Shown here: in pieces, positions 46,727-58,900 of the stretch
How positions within the stretch are numbered: the first letter of the stretch is position 1
How the letters are laid out: each line of letters opens with the position of its first letter
Assembly (NCBI GenBank): GCA_020726505.1
Contig: JAHLEZ010000011.1
Location: forward strand, 1,984,001-2,048,000
From: Leptodontidium sp. MPI-SDFR-AT-0119
Taxonomy: Eukaryota; Ascomycota; Leotiomycetes; Helotiales; Leptodontidiaceae
Direction: 5' to 3'
DNA: 64,000 nt
Notes under the pieces: generated by a model
Databases searched by the model: none
The model's input: only the letters and a program-made list of their open reading frames with translations
What the model was told of the DNA's origin: nothing
Translations under genes and position numbers: made by a program

Positions 46727-47922
46727 TGTGAACGCTTACGGTATAAACCAGTCTCCACAGACGACTTTGACTCTCCGTAGAAAAATCGGGTCAGTGTTTT
46801 ATGGAAGACCTTAATCCGGCGGTTTACTGTGGTTGCTTCATTACCATCAATCCGGTAGTTATACAGGCAGGCAGGCAGAGACGCTTACCGAAGCTGTCGA
46901 TTGCTTTGATGTGGATGTCACGTAGAACATAAGGAGATTTCTGGAATCCATTACCTGTGAATCAAGTTGAGGTCATCCTGCTATGAAATCGAACCTCGAA
47001 TCCCTCAACATCATCGAAATCAAGAGTCAGAAAGCTGTGTTTTTCACTCTTCACATCATCGTGTTGCTCGTCGACTTCCACTCCTCTGCGATCTGGAACG
47101 CCAATATCAAAGCCATATCATTCTGGAGAGCTTTCACTTGTGTCCCTTCTCCATTTCCAGAGGGGTTACAATGGAACTTGCTTCAAATACTAGGACAACA
47201 ATCCACTGAAAAACAACACAAGCACTGGAAAGCAGTTTCAAAAAGAAAAAAGTGTTGATCAACCGATGACGATGTTGATAAGAAGTGGACACCGTCTCTC
47301 TTTCGTGGAAGATAGCATACCTCTACTAAACGAACGTAGAAGTCGACAAGAACTAGTCTCGGGCTGGATATTATTTCGTCTGCTAATTTTCCGTTATGCG
47401 GATATAGTACATGAAGAATTATTTGTCAAAAAGACCACATTCACAGCTGCGAATCTAATTTCTGGACCAGTTATCAGACTATCACTTTTTCATCTATCGA
47501 GAGGTCATTGCCATAGACCTTCAGATCGCGCTGGCCTCGTGATAGGAGCCCAGAACCGCCAGTAGTAGTCGGCTCCAGCCTACAAAGATCCTTTCGAGGA
47601 AGAATCTCCCGTTCCCGTTCCCGTTCCCGCCCCTGCTCTCACTCTCACTCCCCCTCTCGATGCCTTCCTACCTGCTAGTAGGTTTCCCCTCGTCTGCGAT
47701 AAGACTCGGGGTATTTTGTATCGGCAACGAGGCGCTCTCGTATGGGCAACGAACGCGTAAATTTCGCCGGGTTTCGCACACATTGGACGATATAAAAATA
47801 TTCACTTACGCCGGGTGCTAGCAGAGCCGCAGATCATTGCCACCCCCTATCTGCAAAGCTGAGGGTTCACCGCTCAACGGCATGATGGACTTCCAGAATC
47901 GCGTGGCAACAATCCACAAGGT
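46727..47922. other. No confident gene
   Basis: Short overlapping frames (for example 46983-47258 and 47266-47565, + strand) lack recognisable domains and compete with frames of similar length. 47600-47640 holds a short CGTTCC repeat and CT-rich runs. 47682-47745 resembles 48027-48090. Confidence 0.4.
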
Positions 47923-48468
47923 CTAGAGTGTTTTCTTGTTGACTCTTTTCGCCGACTTCGCGTCGCCCAGCCTCCACGGGCTCTTTTCATGGAAGAGTCT
48001 CCGGAGGTCAAGCCTCTCGCTTCTGTCTTTCCCCTTGTCTGCGGCAAGACGTAGTGCCTGTTTTGTATTAGCGACGAATCGGAGAGTTATAAGAAGCGGA
48101 TGGGCTCTTTTTGCCGCCCTGCGAAGATGATGGATCACGTTGAACGGATTCACCTCAAAGGAAGAGATCCGCAAGCCAAGATAAAGCGTTGTCACCCCAC
48201 GTGTAAGTCTCAGGGCCTTGTTCTCGAACACCTGCAGGATTTCAAAGGCCATGTACAGATAGTGCCCGGCATCAAGCTTCGGGAACCAAGGTTTGTGCGT
48301 TCGGCAAAACAGAATGCGCTCCATTTCATATATATATCTTCTCTTGTCTATGTCTGCTATGCCAAAGAAGCAACTCTCGTATACGAGTGTACCAGGGGCA
48401 TGACACGTAAAGTAAATTTTGTCCAGAGAGATAGAACTTCGGGCAAAGTGGCTGGAAGCCTGGCCCAT
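47923..48468 (-). CDS. Hypothetical protein, 181 residues
   Basis: Longest uninterrupted frame in this neighbourhood, on the - strand. It begins MGQASSHFARSSISLDKIYF, has aromatic-rich text around residues 42-75 (RRYIYEMERILFCRTHKPWF) and a basic Lys/Arg-rich C-terminus. The YLYMAFEILQVFENKALRL stretch looks like a folded helical segment. No signal peptide or membrane segment. A 124-codon frame overlaps on the + strand (48100-48474). No family recognised. The 3' part resembles a diverged duplicate at 47682-47745. Confidence 0.35.
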   Translation of the reverse strand: MGQASSHFARSSISLDKIYFTCHAPGTLVYESCFFGIADIDKRRYIYEMERILFCRTHKPWFPKLDAGHYLYMAFEILQVFENKALRLTRGVTTLYLGLRISSFEVNPFNVIHHLRRAAKRAHPLLITLRFVANTKQALRLAADKGKDRSERLDLRRLFHEKSPWRLGDAKSAKRVNKKTL

Positions 48469-48523
48469 ACATGATTACGCTCCGTCGTCACTCTTTCCGA
48501 AAGTGAACATGCTAGCAAGGCTC

Positions 48524-49033
48524 TCACATAATCGACGCCAATCCTATAACTACGGCTCCTAATCCCATGAGCACTCCTTCCCAGGTCGTTCCCTGACTTC
48601 TCGTCGCGCGGCTTTCCTGGCAGCCAGCAATCCCAATGGTAAGATTTTGACTGTACGCCACATGGCCAACGCAGTCAGAAAAACCATTCATTTGATTCTT
48701 GTCCGCCAAACAATATTGCCTGCATGATGCGTGGTCAGTACGGACTTTTCGAGCGGATACTAATATGCACAGAGAAAGAGAATTTGGAAGTGTTACTTAC
48801 GTGCAGGTATCTGTATAGTATATTGGCTGATTTGCGGCACAGCATTGGGTGAAATTGAGGTGGACTGCCAGTGGGAATCCGCAGACTGGGCCTTGCTTTG
48901 CGAGCGTCGAGTTTATTACGTCGGATAGAACATTTTTGTCGCAGATTGGTTCTGCGCTGGAGTTCTGTGCGAATGCGAAAGAGGTGGGTATTGCGGTCGA
49001 GGCCAATAGAATGATGAGGCTAGATGGCAACAT
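48524..49033 (-). CDS. Small secreted Cys-rich protein with GPI-anchor-like tail (two exons)
   Basis: Exon 1 runs 49033 to 48801, exon 2 runs 48719 to 48524, with an 81-bp intron (GTAAGT donor, TGCAG acceptor). The phases join cleanly to give about 142 residues. The chosen Met (MLPSSLIILLASTAIPTSFA) gives a good signal peptide; an upstream in-frame Met at 49108 would add 25 polar residues before it. The mature part has eight Cys in the pattern C, C, CC, C, C, C, C and several N-glycosylation sequons. The C-terminus is a hydrophobic run (GVLMGLGAVVIGLASIM) as in GPI-anchored wall proteins. Spacing does not fit hydrophobin or CFEM. Specific role unknown; cell-surface or effector-like functions are possible. 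Confidence 0.75.
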
Positions 49034-49108
49034 GATTGTTGGTTGCGTGGTAGAAACAGAATCTCGTTTTGCAGATGTCCTGTAGATGTCCTGAAGATGT
49101 CTCGCCAT

Positions 49109-50278
49109 GAATGAAGAGTTTAAGATTGCGTTGAAGTGAAATCAGAGGCCCTTGTATTGACTCGCGGGTAGGAATTCCTCATTTAGGCCGGATGGACGTT
49201 CGTTGTCTCGACAGCTGTCCAGATTAGGAAGGTATGGATGCTGATGCTCTGAAACAGAGTGCATGCATGTCCTTCGTCTCGGTACCACTAACACGTGTGG
49301 GTACAAACAATCCACTCCATGACTCTCGTAAAAAGAGCCACCGAGATATGTAAGAAATTATGGGCATCGGAATTGCCGCTTTTCCTTAATATCCACCTCA
49401 CCTCTTGGCAAAGCACTGTCACCTAGTCACTCGTCTATATGCGCTGGCTTGAGGCTGGCTCGGGGAACATTTCCGGCAGGGTAATGTGCGGCTATCTCAA
49501 GGTCTAAGGAAGCGAGATCCACACACGGGCGGGTGCGGGCAATGCTTATGCTCAAGGTGCAATGACTAATCTATCTTCAGGTGAAGACATGAGGTTTTGA
49601 AGGCGAACGTATGTGCTTTTAGAAATGTGATTGATGAGCATGTGTTTCCTTTGAATAATTTACAACTACAGAAGTCTGTAATACACTGTGCTGTAATGCA
49701 GTGCCTTTCGAACGGCTTTGGGCCGGCCGCAAGGTGGAATTCTGCCGCAATCCATCGGAGAAAGACAGAAAAAGGCGCTTGTTTCAGTGGACTGAAAATG
49801 GATTTTCCTCAAGACCAGGATTATTAAGAGTGCCCTCCTTTTCCAAAGTACTTAAAACAGCGAGTAACGGGGTACGGGGAGGGGACCGGAGGGTTCCGCT
49901 TGAATTTGGTATCAATAGCGCTTGTGCAATTACTATGTACAATGTATTCCGTACTCGCGTACGGCCTGTCTATGGATCATGACTCTCACAGTTCCTCGAC
50001 CAACAGTTAATCAGGAGGGACGGAAACTAAGAGGAAACCCCGAAGTATAGTCAAAAGCTATTGATCGTCAGGTATTCCGAGAGCTTGTGATGTGTCTGCT
50101 AAAAAGCACAAAAGATGTCCGCAATTCTGTGTGCATTTTAGATGCTGCTGTCTAAATATGGCATCAGTGTAGAGAAATATCTTTCGAAAGGCAATGGTAC
50201 GATCTGCGTACCTAAAAATCGCGGGATTGTCCATCTGGATCCTGATCGTCTTGAGAACAAAAATTACCAAACGAGTAA
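49109..50278. other. Intergenic, no supported gene
   Basis: Balanced composition, only short overlapping frames without domains (49597-49982 on +, 50058-50270 on -). Probably promoter of the small secreted protein gene and other non-coding sequence. Confidence 0.45.
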
Positions 50279-50830
50279 TTAAAAGTCCAGGTCCACAAGG
50301 AAAGCGGGTAAGTCAGAAATGTACTGTATCCACTCGAGGAATTTGCGCGATTCGGGATCCAAGACTTCCAGTCTTTTCCTGGCGTGAGGGAGAGACTTGA
50401 TAGGGCTCTCGGTCAAAACCTTCCACTTTTTGAAGATAACCGTAGTTTTGTGAAGCCTCCATAATGAATTTAACCGTTTTGCGACTTTTCTTGTCCTTCC
50501 TAGCTTACCTGCCATGTCAGATCTCCACGCTTTGATTGATCAAACACTAGATCTCGCGAATTCCTCGAGTGAATAATCGATACTCGGGTCTTTCAGTAGA
50601 CCGATATGGACCCTCTCTAGTGCCAAGATCATTTGTTGGATAGCCCAGTTCCAGACCAGTTCAAAAGGCAGGTACTTCTGCAACGGGAAGCCCGAGAAAA
50701 AAAAGTAAAAAGGCATATGCACTTCGCCGCTTGGCGCCCTTCTGCATGTGGGCGACATTACACTAATGGGTTGATCCGCTACAAGCGCAGAGAGACTTGA
50801 ACTACGCCGAATTCTGTCACTGTTTTGCAC
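50279..50830 (-). pseudogene. Possible gene remnant, two - strand frames
   Basis: Frames 50830-50540 (MQNSDRIRRSSSLSALV, then ELVWNWAIQQMILALERVHI) and 50515-50279 (LPHARKRLEVLDPESRKFL, then EWIQYISDLPAFLVDLDF) sit end to end on the same strand. A GTAAGC donor-like site lies just inside the second. They could be exons of one gene or a broken relic. No domain recognised. Confidence 0.25.
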
Positions 50831-51820
50831 ACATTTCTTTTCCAGGACAGCATGTTGCTTGAGTAGCAGGAGAATGAACTATCGAAACTAGAGAAAATTG
50901 GCGGTAAACTTTCTTTACACATTACCTACCAAACGAACAGGTACGAGATAGAGGTTTCTTTGATAATTCACCATCAGTCAACAAGCTGATCTAGTTGTTT
51001 TGAACAAGAGTAGTTCGGCAAATATAGAGGCATGCTTACCAAAGTCATACAGCATACTTAGCTGATATCAAGGATTGAGCTTCATATCTCATGAGCTAAA
51101 TTAGAACTACCATACTTCTATGCGTCTGGTAGTCTCTTATTTCGGGGATAGCTTGCTAATCTTTCGAATTAAGCGTTCTAGACAACCACGACTGTTTCGT
51201 GAACTGCTTGAGAGACAACTCATTTTCGTAGCATCACAACCAAAGCTGTCTAGGTATTATGAGCCCCTTGAAAATTGATAACGACGTTCCCGCTATTTCT
51301 TGTCTAGGATCATCATTCTGAAGTAATATCAGGTCATTTTTAGGCTAGTGGGTGGAAGGCGGACACAAGCTCTCCCTATTAGCTTATTCTTGGCCCTAGC
51401 TTCACTTCATGCGCAGTCTGACTTTCCACATCTTGGCAGTACTGATTCTATTCGCTTCAAGTGTCTCTATTGGGACTTCACCGGAGCCATCGAAGTCGGC
51501 TCTGCCAGTAAAGGCAGGTGTAACTTCCGTGTGAATTCTAGCTGCTCCTTTGACAAGGTCTACGGGCTAAGAGGCTCCGATATTGTTTGGTTCTCACTAC
51601 CTCCATGAGTGTTCGGCCGAGGCGATTATGAGTATTATTTGATTGCAGAGGCATGTGCAGAACCCATGCTAGTGGGGTCCAGCTGCAGCTTTATGGATAC
51701 ACAAACTTGGCACGCAGAGCTACCTAACATACCAGGAAATAATAAAATTACAAGGTCTTTGGGCTGTTGAGAGGATCATGGCTCAGCGTGTCCTGAGTCA
51801 AGACACGACTTCTTGAAGAC
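50831..51820. other. Intergenic, no supported gene
   Basis: No frame with recognisable protein features (the 86-codon frame at 51348-51608 is isolated). Includes the upstream region of the secreted protein gene at 51983. Confidence 0.45.
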
Positions 51821-51828
51821 TATAAATA
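51821..51828 (+). promoter_or_regulatory. TATA box of the secreted protein gene
   Basis: TATAAATA lies 162 bases before the ATG at 51983, followed by CT-rich sequence typical of fungal transcription starts. Confidence 0.5.
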
Positions 51829-51982
51829 AGGTCAGATCGCTCGCTCTCAAGACCAGTCACCAACTCGCCCAACAGGAACTTCGGACTCAATCGATCGTTG
51901 CTCTAAAGGTTATTCTTATCTCAATCAAGGCTCCCTCTCTATTAGCAGCAGTTAATTTCTGACCGTTGTAATAGATCTCAAG

Positions 51983-53148
51983 ATGAAGTTACTCATTGCC
52001 GCAACCTGGATTGTGCCAGCTATCCTGGCAGCTCCCTCTCTCCGAAAGGAATCGAAAGAGGCTATGCTCTTTGTCAAGTTCGACAAGACTACTTCTGAGA
52101 CAGAAATCACTGTTACAGATACGACTTCTCAAGTTCTGGGGCAGTCATGTACTACTGTATTGAACTCTGGTCCCTTTGTCGATTTTCAGATTTCTACAAA
52201 GCTTGATGAGAATGGTGCAGGTAATTCTTCTCAGACTTTATATTTTGCAAATAAAGTGCTAATTTCAAATCTACAGGAAACATTACCCTAGGCACAAACA
52301 ATTATCTTGTTCACGAACTCGCCGAGTACTCTGGAGGTATCATTTGCACTAGAATGTACAACGACCTCGACAGTTTTGTCAGGTGCTCAATTGAAGTTCC
52401 TGAGACTCTCCAGCTGGCTCCCTTAAGCAAGAAAAGCCTCAAGGAATGTTTCGTTCGGGGCACACTTGACATGGAGAGGACTTCACATATCTTTGCAGCT
52501 CAGCTTGAGGGTTCTGATGAGTATTTGGTTAACTCTGTCTCTCTTGATATTCCAGAGCTCCTCCCTGAAGCGAGAATTGTGAACACCACAACTTGGAACA
52601 CCACCGAGAAACGTGCCGATTGTAATGCTTGGTCAAAGGGTGTTGTCCGAATCGGCGACGGCGATCCGCACCAAAATTACTTAAACACACAAATCAGCGT
52701 AAGTAATTGTCTAAGTCCGTTCCTCGACGACTCGAATCTAACGATAAAATATAGGAAACCATCCTTTGCGGCACTGCAGATCAATGCGGGGTAGGCCGGG
52801 AAGATTCAATATCTTTTGGGGTCAGCTACTCTGGGGGGGGGGGGTAATTTCGGGGGTTGGGGATCAGGTGGATTCGCCGTTGACCAAAGTACAACAACTG
52901 GAAACTCATATTCATGCACCGCGCATACCGGACAGTCACTTTGCATGTGGAGAAACACCGCCCATACTGCTTATAGCGTCCAAACTCGGGAACGGAATCC
53001 ATGCTATGCCGACCAATGGGGCGAGAGATATGTGCTGGTCTCACCAAACTCGAACAATGTCGGAAGTCTCTATTATTGTGTCGTTGGTACTTGCCGAAAC
53101 CAAGGCAACAACTGGATGGACAGAAATGGCCGTGCAGGAGGACCATGA
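51983..53148 (+). CDS. Secreted proprotein of an uncharacterised fungal family, frame broken at a G run
   Basis: Three exons, 51983-52220, 52277-52698 and 52755-53148, with two 56-bp introns (GTAATT/CTACAG and GTAAGT/ATATAG) whose phases agree. It starts with a signal peptide (MKLLIAATWIVPAILAAP). Residues to about 192 look like a propeptide ending in a dibasic TTEKRADCNAW, a likely Kex2 site. The mature part has GDGDPHQNYLNTQISETIL, then GGFAVDQSTTTGNSYSC, CMWRNTAHTAYSVQ and YYCVVGTCRNQG. It resembles hypothetical secreted proteins of ascomycetes; no biochemical role is known to me. Exon 3 is 394 nt, one base too long. The exon enters twelve G in one frame and reaches TAA directly after, while the conserved sequence continues in the next frame. 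This is either a real inactivating or variable tract, or a homopolymer error. Confidence 0.75.
52833..52844 (+). repeat. Mononucleotide run of twelve G inside a coding exon
   Basis: Eleven G would keep the frame of the surrounding conserved coding sequence; twelve shifts it into TAA. Confidence 0.85.
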
Positions 53149-54681
53149 TTGTTCCGCAACCCGCAGTGATTCTTTGCGAGGCAATTACCAGCAGTATTCA
53201 AGATACTGTTTAGGGAGGTTCGGGTATGAATGGGGGCTAGGGGCTTGGTTGGTTGGTTTTCGTTTCATGTTTGGAAGATGCAGTGTAGTCCCCGTGTTCA
53301 ACACTGATATCTTGAGAACTTAACTTCTCAAGACAAAAGCTATTTCTCTTCCATTTTAGAAGTATTTGAACGTTACTGTATAGTTCTTCTACTGCAATTC
53401 TCAGATCTCTGCTCTGCCCCTCCCTGTTGTGACTTAGCTCTTGGTTCTCTTCTCTTATCTTCAGGGTTAAGAATAAGGAGTTTCAGTAGATATGTGTCAG
53501 GAATGTACGCAAAGTTAGCTGTCGAGTAAAGAGTGAAGGATCCTTTAGACAGCGCGCACGCTGCACGAGGTTTTTGAGGCGATTAGCTCTGGCGGGTTAG
53601 AAAAAGAGGATGAAGGATGGGGCGACAATGGTAACGGCGATGACTGACCAGTAGCGGGGTAAGCTGCCATATTTACAGCAAATAGGGGCCACTTTCCGAT
53701 GAGAAAAAAGTCTCAATATAGCTGTAAAGAGTGTAATATTCCTCTGTGCAAAGAGGGAGCTTGTTTCGATCAATACCATGGCAGTAAATAGACCCAGAGC
53801 ACATATGGCTGTATCCTCACTAAAATTAGCAAGCGACCCACCGAAGCAGCTCGCTTATCGAGGCTTTTGCCCCACCTCCCCTCCCCGCCTCGAGCCGCCC
53901 AAGTGCTCCCGCTGAGTCATCATTTCCCAAACATTGTTTGGGAATTCGCTGCTCGCCTCCGACTCAGCATTTTACATGCCCGCGTCCAACTTCATCTGAC
54001 CATAGTATTAACGACAACGCTAGTAAACTACTCAATACCACTTCAAGATGACAGATTGCAAACGTGTGTTTCTGGGCTGTTGGGTGTCGTTAGATGAGGC
54101 AAGACCGGGTCTGTGAGGTCTCTCTCGACCGCTCTACTGTCAAAGAAGTCTCTGAACCATGCCATTGGAAGGTTTCCAATCCATAAAACGCCCGCGCCTG
54201 CAGCCCTGCCCAGGTTCTCCCCTTGTGCACAAAGAGTCCGCGTGACTACCGCCCTAAGATTTCAGACGTATTTTTATGTTTAAGGAGATCTTCCGAATAT
54301 AGTGTATATTTAACCGTCTCCGCAGATCTGGCCGACAGACGTCTCCAAAGAAAATACCCTACGCGACTATACATGGCGCAAATAAGAGAGCAGGCAGGTT
54401 GCCATAGCTATTGTCACGTATATAAGAACACCAAGTCACCTAAGTGTTACAATAGAGCATACTGCTATCACTTCTTCTAATCTCTAACTGAAACCCGCTG
54501 TGCCGAGAAAATGACAGATACTTCGACTTTAAGCAACTTAACCTCTACGCACACCTCGACACATAGCAGATGACTGCAGTCAAGTATCCCACTGTGTCTA
54601 TCGTATCATTTATCTCGCCAGGCTGCCATTCCGTTCCAGGTTGATGGATTGTACGATAGGCTTGGGTGACTAGGTCGAAGC
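53149..54681. other. Intergenic, no supported gene
   Basis: Contains the 3' end of the preceding gene and scattered short frames (for example 54223-54480 on +) without domains. A TATA-like ATATAAGAAC occurs near 54421. Confidence 0.45.
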
Positions 54682-55170
54682 TTAGTCGGTCCTCAGAAAT
54701 GGTAGGAGGTCTTTGAGCCTCTCTTGTCGAGTCATGTAGGTTGGGTTTTGGAGATCTTCACGCATCTGCTCGGCGGCTTCAAGACTTGGAAAGGGTATCG
54801 GAGCCATCGGGGTGCATATATCTCCAAGGGTCTGCTCGTTTGCAATTTTGATCCTCTTATTGAACTCGTCGTCGCTTAGCTTGCCAGCTAGAAACGAAAT
54901 TAATTGCTCTACCGCTTTCCTAAGCCTTATTCTGAATGAAAAATTGCAACCATAGTTATTAAGGTCTTTGCGAGACTTGTCGTTGCCCATGCTAGCAGCA
55001 GACTCGAATTTAGAGGTCTGTAGGGGAGAAATGTGTGTTCCGTAGATCAAGAAAGATAATGCAAGACGACGACGAAGGAGAGTATTCGAGAAAGTTGGTA
55101 TCGAAGGAGAATCTCGATCAGCGCCTTTGGCTGTGACAGAATTTGAGGTTGGTTGTGAAGCCGCACACAT
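54682..55170 (-). CDS. Hypothetical protein, 162 residues
   Basis: Single frame starting MCAASQPTSNSVTAKGAD. The C-terminal half (LSDDEFNKRIKIANEQTL, then LEAAEQMREDLQNPTYM and RQERLKDLLPFLRTD) is charged and helical, with the look of a real protein. A short hydrophobic patch (LALSFLIYGTHI) is near residue 36. Upstream in-frame extension is possible but lacks a clear Met. An overlapping frame at 55047-55346 reads the same strand in another phase. No family recognised; it lies next to the NLR relic. Confidence 0.4.
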   Translation of the reverse strand: MCAASQPTSNSVTAKGADRDSPSIPTFSNTLLRRRLALSFLIYGTHISPLQTSKFESAASMGNDKSRKDLNNYGCNFSFRIRLRKAVEQLISFLAGKLSDDEFNKRIKIANEQTLGDICTPMAPIPFPSLEAAEQMREDLQNPTYMTRQERLKDLLPFLRTD

Positions 55171-55989
55171 GTCGGAGAAAAGTGAACTCGACTTGTCGCT
55201 AAACGCGTCAGGGGCGTCGAATCAACTCCGCAGATCTCCAATCTCCAGAAATGAGGTATTTGGGTCTGGTCACCAGGCGTTCCTGAACCATTTGTTGTGT
55301 TGAGGAATGAACCATGTCTAACCATGGTGAACCAGGTCAGCTGCATGATTATCCTTCAATTTCAATGTCAATGACTTGCCGATGTGTGCTCCGCGGAGCG
55401 GTTGTCCTTTGGCATAATCTTTTCCAATGGACCGTGGAAATGACGGGTGACGTCTTCGAACCTGGCATTGAGGTGAGCATCATTTTACCGAAAAAGGGAC
55501 AGCTGGACGTACCTCATGGTCAAGATAGCAACAACGAGCTTGCGGAAAAGAGACGCACGATTTCTGATACGACGAAAGATCCATGTACGTCCCTGACCAT
55601 ATCATAGTTATTCCAATCAATATCGTGATTAGCGTCCTGGAGCCTAAGGATCTCAAATCCATTGTTATCAAGAGAGAATGGGGTTTGTTTCAGCACCTCG
55701 AAGGTCCGAAATCTGCATCGTAGTCAAACAATGACAAACAAACATGTTGCTCCAGAATCCCGGAAAGCTTCGACCAATCTACCACATCAACAAATTTCTG
55801 GCTCCAGAAGAGGGCGTTGAGTACGTATCCTCACATGAATACGTGACATCTTCTTATGACAACAACAGCACTGTCGTTGTGCCTGGAGTATGGATGGACC
55901 ATCCCGTCGGACGATTCAAGAACACCTGCTCATAGACTAAACCCATTGTCGCATTGATGCCCATTGATACACATGTTTTCATGCTTTCC
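55171..55989. other. Region upstream of the NLR relic, no supported gene
   Basis: Frames 55314-55607 and 55744-55935 on + (the second with VVVPGVWMDHPVGRFKN) may be decayed N-terminal parts of the NLR gene that follows, but I cannot align them with its usual hydrolase start. Confidence 0.35.
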
Positions 55990-58900
55990 TAAAACCTAGA
56001 AATTGATGGGTCCTCGTTGTGGCACCAGCTCTTAGGTCAAAGTGTTGCCCTTATTCGAGGCTTGGATCGGAGCCGAGAGCAACCTGGTGTATGTCGCTCA
56101 CTTTCTGTAATCGTCAGCCAATATCGCATGGCGTAGCTGGCGATTGAATAGTTTGAACAGAGACCACTTCTTTTCATTTGTCACAGTCTCGGAGGCTTGA
56201 TTGTAAAACGAGTTCGAACCTGCTCTTTCGTCTGATAGTTATCCTTCTGTCCAAGTCTTACTGACAAGTGCAGGCGTTGACACTCCCATCTCATTCTCGA
56301 CAAGCTTACGAGGATGTGACTGCGGGAATTATATTCTTGGGGACTCCCCATATGACATCGAATTCAGCAGATGGATGGGACAATGTCAAGTTGGTGATGA
56401 AAGCAAACAGGAAGGACGTCTCAAAACAGAATATGACTGATGTCGAGAAGGAGATGATTGTGACAGCTTGTCGCCAATTTGAAGAGCTCCTGCTAATTTC
56501 CCCAATTTTGACTGCCTGTGAGCTAAGAGAAACAAAACTGCGCGAGAAATCGTTTCAAGCTTTCCAATCAAAAGGCAAACTTTGGATTGTGGTGAGCTTG
56601 CAAGCACTGTATAGCAACATGGATTATGACCGACTTCCCAAGCTTGTGACACGCTGTATGGCCCAGATCAGTACCAGAAAGGAATCCATATTTGAAGTCA
56701 ACAAAGCCCATCTAGACCTTTACAAATTAGATGTTAACGGTCCCTATTCCGAGCGTTCGACAGAGTTCTTCTCGGCTTTCACACACTACGCACCACCAAA
56801 TACTCAATTAGCGTTTCGACAAGTTCCTAACAAAGAATATACGAAGCCTTATCACAGGACAAGGAGCAGTATCAGTTCATTTCCTGATACCTCTTCCAAT
56901 GTTTGTCATGATGAATAAAAGGGATAGAAACAACATCGAAATTCCCAGGGCCCACTAATGACGGCCCCGCTGGAGCTACGCAAGAAACCTCCCTAGGTAG
57001 TGCCAGACAGGATGAACCTGAGGGGCGTGCTACTACCCTTTTCTCATCTTGCAACGATTCCTCGAAATCGAGACTTTCACATGCAAGAACTAGTTCTGGA
57101 AAAGATTGACGAAGAATTTGAGTTGAAGTCGGTTGCCAACGATGGCACAGCCACTGGTCAAGAAGAAAACAACCAAGTCTCGAAGCCCAAAACATACGTT
57201 CTTTGTGGCATGGGTGGCATTGGATCACCGAGTCTGCCATTGAGTATATGTACACGAGGAGTTACCTAATTCGATGCCATTTTTTGGATCTTTGCGGACA
57301 CAAATCGAAAAACTTAGGGCTCAATTTGTTACTATTGCAAAAGAGATCGGGAAAGAAGGAGTCTCTGACAGCCTCGATGATGTATCCGCCCGAGAAGTTG
57401 TGAAGAATTGGCTGGCAGTCCCGGTGGGCTACCAAAAACGAAATCGAGGATTCGAGAAGAAGACGGATGCCACGTGGCTCATGGTCTTCAACAACGCAGA
57501 CGATCCCGACATTTTGTTTCACTGGCTCCCAGCTCAAGGGTCCAGGCTGTATTCTTGTTACCAGCAGGTATCCATACACCAAGGAAAAATGTTTACCGTT
57601 TGGGGAATGGGCTCGATCTTGCTCCGCTGTCCCCCAAAGATGGAGGCAAATTGCTGCGCAAGCTTTCAGAACACCAGGAAGAAGCGGATGCAGTCGTAAC
57701 TAGTACACGAATCGTGGAGCTTCTTGGTGGACTTCCGCTTGCAATTTCGCAGATGAGTGGTATCATTCGGCAGAAGCATCTTACTTTGAAGGATTTTGAA
57801 GAGTGGTACCGGGAGGATTCGAAAGCCTTGCATAGTTTGAAGGTCCGCGGGATGCTTTCAAACTACCAATATACCGTTGGCACCGCGTGGGCTATTGAGC
57901 AAATGAGTGTTTCTGCGCAAGCACTTTTGAAAGTCTTAGCAGTGCTAGACCCGGATAGATGGTATGAAAGATGTCAATCTGCCCGCATTATCCAGTGACA
58001 ATGCACCACTATTTCAATGCGCGAGCTGAATTGATCCATGGATCACTGGTATCACGGAACATGGCGAGGAACGAGATGCGTATCCATCGTCTTATCCAGG
58101 ACGTAATCCGAGAGAAAATAGAAGAGACCGAACTTTGTGCTGTTCATGCTGCCGTCGCCATATTTTTGTCTGCTGTGTGGCCCTACATTTGCGGCACAGT
58201 TTCAACCAGGAATCAATCGTGGAGTATACCTGTTGCGGAAAGGTATACTCACATTTCAAGGCTAGAATTCTTGGTGAGTCTAGATATAAGACTTGGCAAG
58301 TATGAGGGTACCGCGATGAGCGGTTATATGTATTGTCGTTACGCTTGGTACGTCCTCGATTCTTTCTTGTGGCTGTAAACTAGCATAAAGAACGCGCCGG
58401 TATATCTCTGAACGAGGATTTTCAGATCAGACTGAGACGTTCGTATCTTTAGCTCGCATCATCCTTGAAAAGGCTACTGAAAGAGGCGACGGTGACGACG
58501 AACGGAACAATCACTGGTTAGGCGAGGCCCGTCACAATAGCAGCAGTCATGACTGATTCCTCGGATGGCATGTACGATGTCAATGCCTGGGTGGACATCC
58601 TACTCGATCGTATCAAGAAGTTCGGCAAAAAGTCGGAGGCCGTATGCTTAGCAACCGCATACAATCAATTGGGCATCTGTCATATCCACAAGAAACAGGT
58701 TGAAGAAGCAATGGATAATTTCGAGAAGAGTGTGGTAACCTACCAAAATCTGGAGAGCAGCGCCGGCCAGCTTTTAGTGGTACATTTTCCATCACTCTCC
58801 CTTGCCAACCTATTCGTTCAGCAGGGTCAGCCGGAAGAAGGCAAAAAAGGGTTTGTTACCTATGCTCGAAGGACACGAGCGGCTTCTCGGCCAGGATGAT

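Noticed and set aside
46967..47258. Two overlapping + strand frames
   Set aside because: They share the same bases in different phases, have no domain, and neither has a clear start context.
48524..49033. Hydrophobin or CFEM protein
   Set aside because: Eight Cys are present but the C...CC...C...C...CC...C hydrophobin spacing and CFEM spacing are absent.
53149..54681. Additional LTR suggested by ATATAAGAAC and TGTTACAATAG near 54420-54450
   Set aside because: No matching second copy, no TG...CA boundaries with target duplication found.
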